Assembly: GCF_003386205.1 (NCBI RefSeq)
Contig: NZ_QRDY01000004.1
Span: 248,001 to 312,000, forward strand
Direction: 5' to 3'
Length of the DNA stretch: 64,000 bases
Origin: Cohnella lupini
GTDB taxonomy: Bacteria > Bacillota > Bacilli > Paenibacillales > Paenibacillaceae
The notes below the pieces were generated by a model. That model saw only the letters and a program-made list of their open reading frames with translations, did not search any database and was not told where the DNA came from. The first letter of the stretch is position 1; every line of letters begins with the position of its first letter. The position numbers and the translations under genes are program-made. Positions 16,715-26,096 of the stretch are shown here, piece by piece.

Positions 16715-18067
16715 TTACAAAGCCGGGAACAATAAAGTTTGAATGGAATGAGCCTCTACGACCGTTTCCGCGATCTCTTCGCGATTGCGCACGATATAGG
16801 GAATAGCTTCGTCGCTGCGGTTGAGTACGACTACCGCAATCGTTCCGTCAGTATTCTTAAACGCGGTCGTTTGGAGATGCTCCGTATATTTGGAAGAGCC
16901 TACGCGGACTGCGCCCGGACGGATGTATTTGCTGAAATGCCCGATATAATAATACGAGCTCTGGAAGGTCAGCGAATCCGTCGTCGTATCGGCGATAATC
17001 GGCGCGTCGCAGAAGTTTTCCACGTGGTTAGGACCGCCTTGCTCGTCGAGCACGATGTTCCAGTCGGTCCAGCCGGACATCCAGTTGTTCAGGTTGCCCA
17101 TGATGTCGTGCGCGTATCTCTCTCCGCTTTTCCACGATCCAAGCTGTACGCCGCCTTCGTGGCAGCCTTCCGTGAAGATCAGCTTCTTGTCGGGGAACCG
17201 GTCGTGAACGACCGACAACGCTTCGAAGTGATCGCCGGAATACCAGTGGAATCCGATACCCCATATATATTTCGACGCCAGTGCGTCCTCGAACGCGGTT
17301 TTCGCACGATCGTAGACCCGTTCCTTGTTATGATCCCATATCATGAGGCGAACGTCGGACATTCCGGATTTCTCGAGAACAGGCCCCAAGTAATCGCGAA
17401 CGAAGTCGCGCTCTTCCTCGGCCGTGTAAATGCAGGAATCCCACTTTTGCGCGGCTTTGGCTTCGTTCTGCACCGTCAGTCCCCAGATCGGCAATCCTTC
17501 CGCCGTGTACGCTTCGATGAACTTGGCGTAATAACGCGCCCAAGTTTCCCGGTATTCGGGCTTCAGGGAACCGCCGTTGTTCATTTGGCCGTTCGTCTTC
17601 ATCCATTTCGGAGGGCTCCACGGGGAAGCGTACAGCACGAAGTTATCTCCGGCGCGTTTCTTCGCTTGTTGGATATAAGGAATCAGATGCTCCTTGTCTC
17701 TGCCGATATCGAAGTTAGACAACGTCGGATCTTCTTCCTCGACGTAGGCATAGTTTCCGAGCGAGAAGTCGCAGCTGTTAATGTGCGTGCGGACTACCGT
17801 ATACCCGATTCCTTCCTCCGTATCGAAATAAGCATCGAGGATCTTGTTGCGGTTAGCTTCTCCGAGCTTAGCGGCCGTAACGGCCGATGCTTCCGTGATC
17901 GCTCCGCCGAAGCCGAGAATTTCCTGATATTCTACGTCGTCGTACACGTTGATGAGCTGATTTTCCACGCCTTTCTCGTCTTTGCGGAAGTAAAGAGGCG
18001 CCTTCTCCGTCAAGCGGTCGGAGGAGCCTTGCGAGGTTTGGATGACTCTGATTTTGCGATCTGCCAT
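16715..18067 (-). CDS. GH30 family glycosidase (glucosylceramidase/beta-1,6-glucanase type)
   Basis: A 450-residue enzyme with no signal peptide. The family block LGFGGAITEASA (51-62) is present. The acid/base is Glu202 in TVQNEAKA, and the nucleophile is Glu300 in IFTEG; a C-terminal beta domain follows. Retaining hydrolysis of a beta-linked glucoside, xyloside or fucoside is expected; cytoplasmic location implies action on imported oligosaccharides. It is divergent from an AraC regulator (164 bases between starts), which likely controls it. A perfect TATAAT lies 64-69 bases upstream of the start. A long antisense reading frame over this gene is a shadow. Confidence 0.9.
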   Translation of the reverse strand: MADRKIRVIQTSQGSSDRLTEKAPLYFRKDEKGVENQLINVYDDVEYQEILGFGGAITEASAVTAAKLGEANRNKILDAYFDTEEGIGYTVVRTHINSCDFSLGNYAYVEEEDPTLSNFDIGRDKEHLIPYIQQAKKRAGDNFVLYASPWSPPKWMKTNGQMNNGGSLKPEYRETWARYYAKFIEAYTAEGLPIWGLTVQNEAKAAQKWDSCIYTAEEERDFVRDYLGPVLEKSGMSDVRLMIWDHNKERVYDRAKTAFEDALASKYIWGIGFHWYSGDHFEALSVVHDRFPDKKLIFTEGCHEGGVQLGSWKSGERYAHDIMGNLNNWMSGWTDWNIVLDEQGGPNHVENFCDAPIIADTTTDSLTFQSSYYYIGHFSKYIRPGAVRVGSSKYTEHLQTTAFKNTDGTIAVVVLNRSDEAIPYIVRNREEIAETVVEAHSIQTLLFPAL

Positions 18068-18130
18068 GATTATTCGTTAATCCCCTTCCGGATTAGATTG
18101 AGGGTGAGTAAACTTGATTGCCATACCTGA

Positions 18131-18136
18131 ATTATA
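18131..18136 (-). promoter_or_regulatory. -10 box of the GH30 gene
   Basis: On the minus strand this reads TATAAT, giving a 5' leader of about 57 bases. The -35 region is poor (TTGTCT is only 13 bases away), consistent with dependence on an activator such as the divergent AraC protein. Confidence 0.5.
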
Positions 18137-18231
18137 AAAGAAAATGGACAGACAATAGTAGAAACAATATGATTAATAACATCAACGATCTGGCTTTTTT
18201 ATATTTACCACTTCTGGGAGGGATGCTGAAC

Positions 18232-19038
18232 ATGAAGCCGATCAACTTAGCGCTTAGCGGATATTCGACGCATCCGGAACCTTTCCACCACGACTTCCCG
18301 AACGGACTCGATACCTATATTATCCGACTGCAATCCGAAGGAATCAGCAGAGCGCTCGTAGACGGGACTCTGATCGACATCACTCCGGGAGACCTGCTTC
18401 TGTTCAAACCGGGCGATCTATACGAACTTCGAGTCGGAGAAGCGGGCGAACCCGTCAAGCCGAACGGAGATTACTTTATTATGACCACCGGAGAAGGAAT
18501 GGATGAATGGTGGCTCCGAAAAAAAAGACCGACGAAGACGAAGATCGCGGAAGACGGCCGAATCAAGACGTTATGGCATCAAATCATCATGGAGAAAAGA
18601 AGGTTGGACGGCGGGCAGTCCGAACTCGTAACCTTGCTCATCCTTTCCTTGCTGACGATGCTCGATCGCGCGATCGAGGAAGCCCCGACCATCCAATCCG
18701 CCTCCGCTTACCATGCCATTCGTATGCGGAATTTCGTAGAAGCGCATGCCTCCCAAGAGATAAGACTCGAGGACGTCGCGCGCGATGCGGGGTTAAGCGT
18801 CTCCAGAACTGTTCATCTATTCAAGGATTATTACGGTACGACGATTATCGGATACCTGCAGCAAATCCGCATGGCCCATGCCGTGGACTTGCTCCACCAT
18901 AGTCCTCTATCTCTAGAGCAAATAGCCGCCGAGACGGGTCTCGGCAGCTATGCTTATTTTCATCGCGTATTTCGGGCGCAATACGGAATGGCTCCGGGTG
19001 CCTATCGCAAGAAAAAATATTCGGGGCACCAGGTCTGA
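18232..19038 (+). CDS. AraC family regulator with cupin sensor
   Basis: A 268-residue activator. The N-terminal half is a cupin-type sugar sensor (DITPGDLLLFKPGDLYEL), and the last 100 residues carry two helix-turn-helix motifs (LEDVARDAGLSVSRTVHLFK; LEQIAAETGLGSYAYFHRVF). I start at ATG 18232, nine bases after GGGAGGG; the longer frame from 18118 lacks a ribosome site. It is divergent from the GH30 gene, its probable target. Confidence 0.88.
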   Translation: MKPINLALSGYSTHPEPFHHDFPNGLDTYIIRLQSEGISRALVDGTLIDITPGDLLLFKPGDLYELRVGEAGEPVKPNGDYFIMTTGEGMDEWWLRKKRPTKTKIAEDGRIKTLWHQIIMEKRRLDGGQSELVTLLILSLLTMLDRAIEEAPTIQSASAYHAIRMRNFVEAHASQEIRLEDVARDAGLSVSRTVHLFKDYYGTTIIGYLQQIRMAHAVDLLHHSPLSLEQIAAETGLGSYAYFHRVFRAQYGMAPGAYRKKKYSGHQV

Positions 19039-19087
19039 GCTTAGGCTTAAATCACCGTCCCTCCCTGCTTTCCGCGCACAGCTCCTA

Positions 19088-20926
19088 TCATTTCTCCCAT
19101 TCGATCAGAAGCTCGATCCGGTTATGGCGTTCCGGATTCTTCAAGGCAAAATCGATCGCGTACCAAGTCTTCGGCTCGCCGAAATGATCCCGGTAAGACC
19201 TTTCCGCGACAGCAACATCAAGGCGCTCGAAGTTATAGCGTATCAAGGCGTCTAGCTTGCCTTCGACGGCTCCGCCCTCGCCGCAGCGAATGCGAACGAT
19301 TCCGTTCCCTTCGGGAACCGGAAGATGGAATGTCGCCAATCTCTCCGTAATGTCTTGCGGACCGTCCGCGAAGGCGAAATCGTCCTTGAGCGCGAGCGTC
19401 GGCGATTCCGTCTTGCTCCATCTAAGCTCGCGAGTCAACGAGGCTAATCCGGACAAGGGATAGGCGCGCGACATCTCGATCCGCAGCAAGTCTTCGAGAT
19501 CGCCTGCCGTCGCTTCCAGCACGGTCGCGAAGCTGCCCGCTCCCTCGGCTTGATTGAAACCGCCAACTATCGGCACCGAATGCCCTTGGGATCCGTTGCA
19601 ATCGTAGCCATACCGCCCTGCGCCGAAATAATCCGCCGTATATTCGCCGCTTCCGAGGTCCGCTAAGACGGTTATTCCGTCGGCGATCAACATAAAATGG
19701 CCGATATCGTTATGATTGTGCGACTCGTCGTTGCGTCCCCCTTTGACGGCGAAGCCGAATCGGCCGCCCGATGCCGCGACATGCCTGGAAGTCAGCCACT
19801 GGGCATCGGGCAAATAACGGGATGCCGAGCTCCATTCGGTGCCCGAGAGGGAAGGGTCATACCAGATAAGGTCTCGAATCGCCGGTGCCCACCGGCTGCA
19901 ATGATCGTCGGACATTCCCGCGGCATATTTCGATGCCGGCACCTCCATTTCCGGAAATTCCCCGGCCAAGCCATGCGTCAGGCCGATATGGAAAGGGATT
20001 CGCGGCAACGAATCCGAGAAGCACACACCATGGTCGCCGTGCAAATAGGCGCATTGCTGGAACAACGCGATGTTCTTCGCCTTCGGATGCTTCAATAAAT
20101 CTATTTTACCGGCCGTCGACTTCCTCAACAGCTCCGCGAAATAGACGTAATAGCCGAAGCCGTAGTTCCAATAGCCCAGTCCCTCCGGACAAGCGCCGTC
20201 CTCCCCGAACCCTTCCAAATAATACTCAAGGCTCGCGAGCGACTTTTCCAACACTTCGGACAAGACTTCATTATCCCTTATCCGAAGCAAGGCCGCGGAT
20301 CCGATGGAGCCGGCGCATACGGCGGACCAATTGTGCCTAGCCGTCTCCCAGTGATGCGGCCCGCGTTGCAGGAACGGTACGATCAGACGTTTAGTAACGG
20401 CTCGATCGATTTCCTCCGCGAAGGAGGAAGGAAGCCCGCTTCCGAGCAGACAAGCGATCTCGCTTAGCGCGAATCCCGTCTCCGCGGAGAACAGATCGAT
20501 CGTCTTGTCGATCTCTCTTCCCTTCACGTGCGCGGGCAAGCACCAAGTCGGCTCGTCCAGAATGAGCCGGAGCATCTCGTGCAGCTTCACGCGGTAATTT
20601 TCCTCGTCGGGTTCCAGCAAAGAAACGATCGCAAACGCGTTTAACCTTCGCCGCCGCGCGAAATAAGCTCTTTCGTACTCAAGCCGGGAGCCCGTTCTTT
20701 CATAGATCGAGAACAATTCGGCCGTCAGCTCCGGTGGCGGCTCGACGATCAGCCTCGCAGCTTCGCTCCGAATTTCATCGATATAACGCTTATATTCCGG
20801 CGCGTTCCCAACGCGCCGCCAGAATTCCGCGGGGAGCTCTCCCCTAGCATAATAGTCTTCGGCCGATAGCGGAACGATCCGTTTCGCAGCCGTCTTGACC
20901 TCATGCCGATCCCGCATCGCGAACAC
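19088..20926 (-). CDS. Heparinase II/III family polysaccharide lyase-like protein
   Basis: A 612-residue protein with an N-terminal alpha/alpha toroid and a C-terminal beta-sheet domain, as in heparinase II/III and oligo-alginate lyases. Likely catalytic residues are Asn199 (RHNW), Tyr in GLGYWNYG (249-256) and the His cluster NDESHNHND (399-407). No signal peptide, so it probably cleaves imported uronic-acid oligosaccharides in the cytoplasm. Start GTG 20926 or ATG 20917 lies 5-14 bases after the response-regulator stop. It is the catabolic enzyme of the transporter operon upstream. Substrate (glycosaminoglycan, alginate, or a plant uronan) is not determined. Confidence 0.85.
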   Translation of the reverse strand: MFAMRDRHEVKTAAKRIVPLSAEDYYARGELPAEFWRRVGNAPEYKRYIDEIRSEAARLIVEPPPELTAELFSIYERTGSRLEYERAYFARRRRLNAFAIVSLLEPDEENYRVKLHEMLRLILDEPTWCLPAHVKGREIDKTIDLFSAETGFALSEIACLLGSGLPSSFAEEIDRAVTKRLIVPFLQRGPHHWETARHNWSAVCAGSIGSAALLRIRDNEVLSEVLEKSLASLEYYLEGFGEDGACPEGLGYWNYGFGYYVYFAELLRKSTAGKIDLLKHPKAKNIALFQQCAYLHGDHGVCFSDSLPRIPFHIGLTHGLAGEFPEMEVPASKYAAGMSDDHCSRWAPAIRDLIWYDPSLSGTEWSSASRYLPDAQWLTSRHVAASGGRFGFAVKGGRNDESHNHNDIGHFMLIADGITVLADLGSGEYTADYFGAGRYGYDCNGSQGHSVPIVGGFNQAEGAGSFATVLEATAGDLEDLLRIEMSRAYPLSGLASLTRELRWSKTESPTLALKDDFAFADGPQDITERLATFHLPVPEGNGIVRIRCGEGGAVEGKLDALIRYNFERLDVAVAERSYRDHFGEPKTWYAIDFALKNPERHNRIELLIEWEK

Positions 20927-20931
20927 CGTCC

Positions 20932-22536
20932 TTATCCTCGATATTCCATAGGCGTTACGCCCGAATGAGTCTTGAAAGTCTTGATGAAATAGCTTTGGTT
21001 ATCGTAGCCCAGCAGCTCGCAAATTTCGCCGACCGTATGGGAAGTCCGATCCAGCATCTCCTTGGCGCGCTCCATCTTCATCCGGGTTACGTATTCGATA
21101 AACGTCTCTCCCGTCTCCTTCTTGAACATCCGGCTGAAGTAGCTGGCGTTCAGATGCAGCACGTCCGCCACTTCATCCAGGCTGATCCTGCGATTCAAAT
21201 GCAAATTCACGTATTTATAGGCTTCCTTAAGCTCTGGACGTTTGCTGACGAACGCCGCTCCGTCGTCATCGGCGGCGGACAGAAGCTGTCCGTTCAGCCA
21301 TTCCCGCAGCTCGCCGATCGAGTCGATCTCCGAGATTTCCCTATGCAAAGTATCCGCCGAATACCCCGAGCGGACATATTGCAGCGTTCGCAGCTTAAGC
21401 TTGATATCCAGCAGCAGCTTAAGCACCCAATCCTTAACGGCGGCGGGCGGATACCGATCCCTCGCCATACGCTCGATCCAGGAATCGGCCAGCATGCGGG
21501 CGTCTTCGTGGCGCTTGCCGACCATCGTTTCCCTCAGCTCCGAGCTCGCCGCATCGTAATGGAGGAACAGATCCTCGTCCGCGACGGGCTCCGCTTGGAG
21601 CTTGGCAACCGAACCCGCTTTCAGGTAGAACCTTTGATTCTCTTCGGTCAGCATAGTCTGCAGGCATCTCTTCAAGGATTCCGGCGTATCGCATTCCGTC
21701 CCTACTAAGTAGGTCATCCGAATCTTCAGAACCTTGCGCAGAGCCGATTGGAAAGTTCGGATATGACCGGAAGCCAGATCGAAAATATTCGTCTTCAGAC
21801 TTTTCTTATAAGTGAATAACAGCAATTGCTTACGCTCGCCGTATGCGACGTGTAGCATCCTCGCGCCGACCTCGCAGAGCATCTCTTCCATAACGTTCGC
21901 GACGGCGAATCTAAGAGTCTGCTCCGACGCGAACCTATGCTTGACCTGCTGGTAATCGTCCACGTACCCGATGACGGGCAAGCATGCCTCTTCTCCGAGG
22001 AACAAACCGAAGCCGTTAGCCTCCTTCATCCATCTATCCGCGGATAGCAGCGGCTGGTGAATGAAATTTTTGAACGCCTGCTCCTTCAGCAATTCCTGGG
22101 AATCGTTCACCAGCGCATGAAGCCGGAGCCGCTCGCCGCTAATATGACGCTCTTCGTCCAGCCCGAGCTTGAACCGGTCCAGCATGCGTGCAAGATCCTC
22201 CGGCTGCAACGACTCCTTCAGCAAATACTCCTGTACGTTAAGATGCATCGCTTGTTGCGCATATACGAATTCATTATGACAGGACAGGATGATAATGCGA
22301 GTGTCCGGCTTCCGTTCTTTGATTCGCGCGCAGAGCTCGAGTCCGTTCATTCGCGGCATCCCGATGTCGGTAATGAGGATATCGGGCATGACGATTTGCG
22401 CTTGCTCCCAAGCCATCGCCCCGTTCTCGAACGTGCCGATCAGCCGAAGCCCTTTTCCTTCCCAGTCTATCGTCTCCGATAGCAGCTCAAGCACGGGATA
22501 ATCGTCGTCCACCAGCATGACGTTATACATCGCCAT
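20932..22536 (-). CDS. Response regulator, YesN type with AraC output
   Basis: A 534-residue regulator. The receiver domain is residues 1-125 with phospho-acceptor Asp57 (ILITDIGMP) and acidic pocket VDDDY near 9-13. A long middle region follows, and residues about 430-534 form a double AraC helix-turn-helix (LDEVADVLHLNASYFSRMFK; VGEICELLGYDNQSYFIKTF). It overlaps the end of the kinase gene by 14 bases, and the heparinase gene follows after five. It should activate the permease/binding-protein/lyase operon when the partner kinase senses the substrate. Confidence 0.93.
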   Translation of the reverse strand: MAMYNVMLVDDDYPVLELLSETIDWEGKGLRLIGTFENGAMAWEQAQIVMPDILITDIGMPRMNGLELCARIKERKPDTRIIILSCHNEFVYAQQAMHLNVQEYLLKESLQPEDLARMLDRFKLGLDEERHISGERLRLHALVNDSQELLKEQAFKNFIHQPLLSADRWMKEANGFGLFLGEEACLPVIGYVDDYQQVKHRFASEQTLRFAVANVMEEMLCEVGARMLHVAYGERKQLLLFTYKKSLKTNIFDLASGHIRTFQSALRKVLKIRMTYLVGTECDTPESLKRCLQTMLTEENQRFYLKAGSVAKLQAEPVADEDLFLHYDAASSELRETMVGKRHEDARMLADSWIERMARDRYPPAAVKDWVLKLLLDIKLKLRTLQYVRSGYSADTLHREISEIDSIGELREWLNGQLLSAADDDGAAFVSKRPELKEAYKYVNLHLNRRISLDEVADVLHLNASYFSRMFKKETGETFIEYVTRMKMERAKEMLDRTSHTVGEICELLGYDNQSYFIKTFKTHSGVTPMEYRG

Positions 22537-24370
22537 CCGCCCTCTCGTAAGCTATGATCAACCGGATTAACGTTCCTTCGCCCGGCGCGCTTTCCACTTT
22601 CATCGTGAACCGCTCCCCTCGGAGCAGCCTCATCCTCTCGGCGACGTTGACCAAGCCCAATCCCGAGAATGCAGCCGCAGCGCCGGCGTTCGCGCTCGTC
22701 GCCGAACCGGCTCCCGCTTCGGCTAGCGTTCCCGAATAGTTTCCCGGCGCGATCAGCTTCCGATTCAGAGCCTCTAGAGCCTGCCGATCCATGCCGATCC
22801 CGTTATCCTCGACCGTCAGCGTCAGCAACCGCTCCTTCATATCCGCCTGAATTCGAATAAGCCCCGCTTTCTGGCTGAAGCCGTGAATAAGCGCGTTCTC
22901 GACGATCGGTTGCAGGAAGAAGCGAGGCACGCGGACAAGCATCGCTTCCGAGGCGATTTCCATCGATACGCGTACTTCTTCCTTCTGCCTCAAGTTCATC
23001 AATTCCACGTAATGCGTAAGAAGCTCCAATTCCTCGTGCAAATAAATTTCGTCCTCTTCCCGATTAATCGTCATCCGGAGCAGCGTCGACAAGGAACCGA
23101 TCATTTTCGCGCTTTCCGGATCGCCTCGCCGCATCACCTTCATGCGGATCGAATTCAGAACGTTAAACAGAAAGTGCGGATGGATCTGTGCTTGCAGCAT
23201 CTTCAGCTCCGCCTTGCGCTTGCGCGCCTGCGTGTCGGACACTTCGGCGATCATTTCCTGAATCCGGTCCAGCATCTGATCGAATAGAAATCCGAGCCGG
23301 CCGATCTCGTCCCTTCCGCGTATGCCCGACCTGACGCTCAAATTTCCTCTTTGCACCGCGCTAGTCGTTCTGCCGAGCAGCACGAACGGTTTCGTGAACG
23401 CGCGAAGCAACGCCAGCAGGAGTAACAGGAAGATGACTAGAGACGAGAATTGCACGACGAATACCCGGTTGAAAATCGAACTGATATCCACGATCGCTTC
23501 GCTATACCGCTGCTTGGAGACGAGCCTCCACTCGTTGAAAGAAAACGGCTTCTCGGTAACGAGATATTTCGTATTGCCCGCCTTCTCTATCGATGTATTT
23601 AATCGCCCCGTCTTCGTTCCCGAATCCGTGAAAACCGTACCGATTTTCTTCGCATCCCCGCTGGATAAAATGCGATTATCGGCGTCCAACAGCATGACTT
23701 CCTGATTAGACGGGAGAGACTTAAACAATTGGTTCACCCGGTTCTCCATGACCGTAACGACGACATAACCGTAGATTCTTTGGTCGTCGCGCCGAAGAGT
23801 TCGGGCCAAGGATAACTGATAGGGGTTATCCTGCGACATATACGGGAACACGGTCGGACTCGTCCCGACCCAATAGGAGCTTAGCCCGTTGTATGACCCG
23901 AGCTCCTTAAACCATGGCTCATCCAACAAGGACAGCGGGTTGTAATCGCTCGTGGAATAGTTCGTGAAAGCCGTCCCGTCCGTCAGCAATATCGTGACGT
24001 AGCTCTTCTCGCTGACGGTCAAGCTATCCAATTGCTGGATGATGCGATTCTTGTCGGTAAACTTGCGGTACGCATCGTCCTTCTCGGTATTGCCGGAAGC
24101 GACAAGCTTGAAATAAGTGTTCATGTCCGAGTTTACCTGGATATAGTTAGCGATATTAAGCATGCTCTTCAACAGGTTCGTGACGGATGCATCTACCAGC
24201 AACATGGAATCTTGGGCGTTGGAGATGGCTTGCCGTTGCACGGCATCTTGCGTTAACGATGTGTAAATGAGCTGCGTCAATGCAGCCGGAATAAGAATGC
24301 AGGCGATTGCGGCAATCATCAGCTTATGCCGTATGGACTGCAATCCCAACCAATTTTTAATCCGCAGCAT
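22523..24370 (-). CDS. Sensor histidine kinase, YesM type
   Basis: A 615-residue membrane kinase of the LytS/YesM group. One helix is near residues 15-36, a large extracytoplasmic sensor of about 250 residues follows, then a second helix near 290-312 and a HAMP segment. The phosphorylated His is in QIHPHFLFNVLNS, and NALIHGF and DNGIGM are the ATP-binding boxes. I choose ATG 24370, nine bases after GGAGG; the longer TTG frame to 24391 contains that ribosome site. A run of about 30 residues rich in Ala/Gly/Ser sits inside the ATPase domain, an unusual loop. It senses the substrate, possibly with the neighbouring binding protein. Confidence 0.92.
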   Translation of the reverse strand: MLRIKNWLGLQSIRHKLMIAAIACILIPAALTQLIYTSLTQDAVQRQAISNAQDSMLLVDASVTNLLKSMLNIANYIQVNSDMNTYFKLVASGNTEKDDAYRKFTDKNRIIQQLDSLTVSEKSYVTILLTDGTAFTNYSTSDYNPLSLLDEPWFKELGSYNGLSSYWVGTSPTVFPYMSQDNPYQLSLARTLRRDDQRIYGYVVVTVMENRVNQLFKSLPSNQEVMLLDADNRILSSGDAKKIGTVFTDSGTKTGRLNTSIEKAGNTKYLVTEKPFSFNEWRLVSKQRYSEAIVDISSIFNRVFVVQFSSLVIFLLLLLALLRAFTKPFVLLGRTTSAVQRGNLSVRSGIRGRDEIGRLGFLFDQMLDRIQEMIAEVSDTQARKRKAELKMLQAQIHPHFLFNVLNSIRMKVMRRGDPESAKMIGSLSTLLRMTINREEDEIYLHEELELLTHYVELMNLRQKEEVRVSMEIASEAMLVRVPRFFLQPIVENALIHGFSQKAGLIRIQADMKERLLTLTVEDNGIGMDRQALEALNRKLIAPGNYSGTLAEAGAGSATSANAGAAAAFSGLGLVNVAERMRLLRGERFTMKVESAPGEGTLIRLIIAYERADGDV

Positions 24371-24407
24371 CTCTTCGTTCCTCCCCGGCAAACAAGTAAA
24401 AACGACT

Positions 24408-24521
24408 TCGTCGTCCTTTGAGGACAGAGAATGTCGTTTTTATCGTAGACGATTCAGGACGAGTATAGAATTTTATACTTTCTGAATCGTTAACAAAGGG
24501 AGACAGCGCTAAGCTGTCCCC
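24408..24521 (-). terminator. Three successive hairpins between binding protein and kinase genes
   Basis: Reading along the transcript: a stem GGGGACAGC/GCTGTCTCCC (24521-24498) followed by TTTGTT; a compound stem GATTCAG/CTGAATC enclosing AGTATA/TATACT (24488-24451); and AAAAACGAC/GTCGTTTTT enclosing GTCCT-CAA-AGGAC (24441-24408), followed by T-rich sequence. They separate a highly expressed binding-protein message from the kinase-regulator-lyase genes, so partial termination or mRNA stabilisation is expected. Confidence 0.65.
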
Positions 24522-24539
24522 GCATTGCCAGTATAGCAC

Positions 24540-25961
24540 TTATTTTTTGTTCGCCTCGATGATTTGCTGCGTTCTGTCTTGGCTGTTCTTGACCATCGCA
24601 TCGATATCCTGCTGTCCTAGAATCAGCTTCTCGTATTCCTCGTTGACCGCTTTATATACTTCTCCTTGGTAAGAAGCGCCTGGCAACATCTCCGACGCCT
24701 TGGACATCAGCAGCGTCTTGATCAGGGAATCTTTGTCCACGAGCTCCGGATTCATCGTTCCCGCCAGAATCGAATCGATGATCGGATTAAGTTGGCCGTC
24801 GGTGACCTTGCTCCAAGAAGGTACGTTCTTCGCCTGGATCAATTGGCCTTCCGTCGTGTACCAACGAACGAATTTATAAGCTGCTTCCTTGTTCTTCGAG
24901 ATGGAGGAAACCGCCGTGTAGTCCGTCGTCACGGGAGCGTAACCGATCGTGTCGCCCTTGTTGTTCTTCGGGAACGGAGCTACGGCAACATGGAACGAAA
25001 GCGGTAGCTTGTCGGTTCCTCCGATCTCGGTATTCATCCAGCTTCCGATCGTCAACATGCTAGCCGATTGGTTGAAGAACTGATTGCGGTAAGCTAGCTT
25101 CTGAGAAATGATGTCGGAGTAAGGCACGGACGATTTGTCTTCCTTCTCCATCTTCACCCTTAACTCGAGCGTCTTCTTGAAGTTCGGATCGCTCAGGTTG
25201 GAGGAGCCGTCCGCTTTCAGGAAATCGGAGTTGATCGGTTGGTTCAGCATCATAAGCTTCAGGAATTCCATCCAGCCTCCGCCCTGCGGTCCGTGGAAGT
25301 AGGTTCCGTAACGCTTCGACGTTCCTTCGCCTTTCGTTAGCTTCTTCGCGTAATCCGCGTACTCGTCCCATGTCCAATCGGTAGGGACGGGAAGGCCGGC
25401 TTCGTCCAAATGGTCTTTATTGAGCAGAACGTACCATGGATTGAACTTTCCTGGAAGCGCATGCACTTTTCCGTTTAACGTAGTATCGACTTTATATTCC
25501 TCGGCTACCTTGTAGCCCCCGTCCTTGGCGATGAAATCGTCCAACGGCTCGGTCATGCCTAGCGATACGCGTTGCGCGTAATTCGCGGGGTCGCTGAACA
25601 TGAGAACGTCTATGTTTTCCTTGGAGGCGAAAGCGAGATCCAGCTTCTTCATCGCTTCCTGCGTATCGCCCTTATCGCTTAGCACGACCGCTTCGACCGT
25701 AACGCCCGGGTTGGCTTCTTCGTAAGCCTTCAGCGTCGTCGACCAGTTATAAGTCAGCTCCGGACCGAACGTATATACTCTTAGATGGACGTCCTTACCC
25801 GACTCGGAAGAAGACTCCGCCGGAGCGCTCGGGCTAGCGCCGGTGCCGGAACTCGGGCTCGGGGAAGCATTCTCGTTTTTGTTGTTTCCTCCGCAGCCGG
25901 CAAGTAATCCGACCAACATGACTCCTGCCGCCATACCGTTCAACCACTTTTTTCCGTTCAT
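24540..25961 (-). CDS. Carbohydrate ABC transporter substrate-binding lipoprotein
   Basis: A 473-residue family 1 binding protein. Signal and lipobox LLAGC give Cys23, followed by a Ser/Pro/Asn linker to about residue 55. The body carries typical sugar-binding protein features (YAPVTTDYTAVSSISKNKEA). Third gene in the order permease, permease, binding protein. It has its own possible -10 box (TATAAT on the minus strand at 26013-26008) about 47 bases upstream of the ATG, and GGAGGG as ribosome site. No ATPase gene is nearby, so the shared MsmX-type ATPase of Firmicutes is probably used. Confidence 0.92.
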   Translation of the reverse strand: MNGKKWLNGMAAGVMLVGLLAGCGGNNKNENASPSPSSGTGASPSAPAESSSESGKDVHLRVYTFGPELTYNWSTTLKAYEEANPGVTVEAVVLSDKGDTQEAMKKLDLAFASKENIDVLMFSDPANYAQRVSLGMTEPLDDFIAKDGGYKVAEEYKVDTTLNGKVHALPGKFNPWYVLLNKDHLDEAGLPVPTDWTWDEYADYAKKLTKGEGTSKRYGTYFHGPQGGGWMEFLKLMMLNQPINSDFLKADGSSNLSDPNFKKTLELRVKMEKEDKSSVPYSDIISQKLAYRNQFFNQSASMLTIGSWMNTEIGGTDKLPLSFHVAVAPFPKNNKGDTIGYAPVTTDYTAVSSISKNKEAAYKFVRWYTTEGQLIQAKNVPSWSKVTDGQLNPIIDSILAGTMNPELVDKDSLIKTLLMSKASEMLPGASYQGEVYKAVNEEYEKLILGQQDIDAMVKNSQDRTQQIIEANKK

Positions 25962-26007
25962 CGTGACACCCTCCTATGGGATACGCATTCTAATAAAGAC
26001 AATCCAA

Positions 26008-26013
26008 ATTATA
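26008..26013 (-). promoter_or_regulatory. Possible internal -10 box before the binding-protein gene
   Basis: TATAAT on the minus strand within a 135-base gap between permease and binding-protein genes. No clear -35 box is visible. It may allow higher expression of the binding protein. Confidence 0.35.
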
Positions 26014-26096
26014 TAGGCGACGCTGGGACTCTCCATGAAATTATATTTACTTTTTATGAAATATTTTTACTTATTTACACTAATATGGAACACGAT

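Noticed and set aside
16739..18130. 463-residue open frame antisense to the GH30 gene
   Set aside because: It mirrors the GH30 gene exactly, shows an Arg/Val-rich composition typical of antisense frames, and has no ribosome site or family resemblance.
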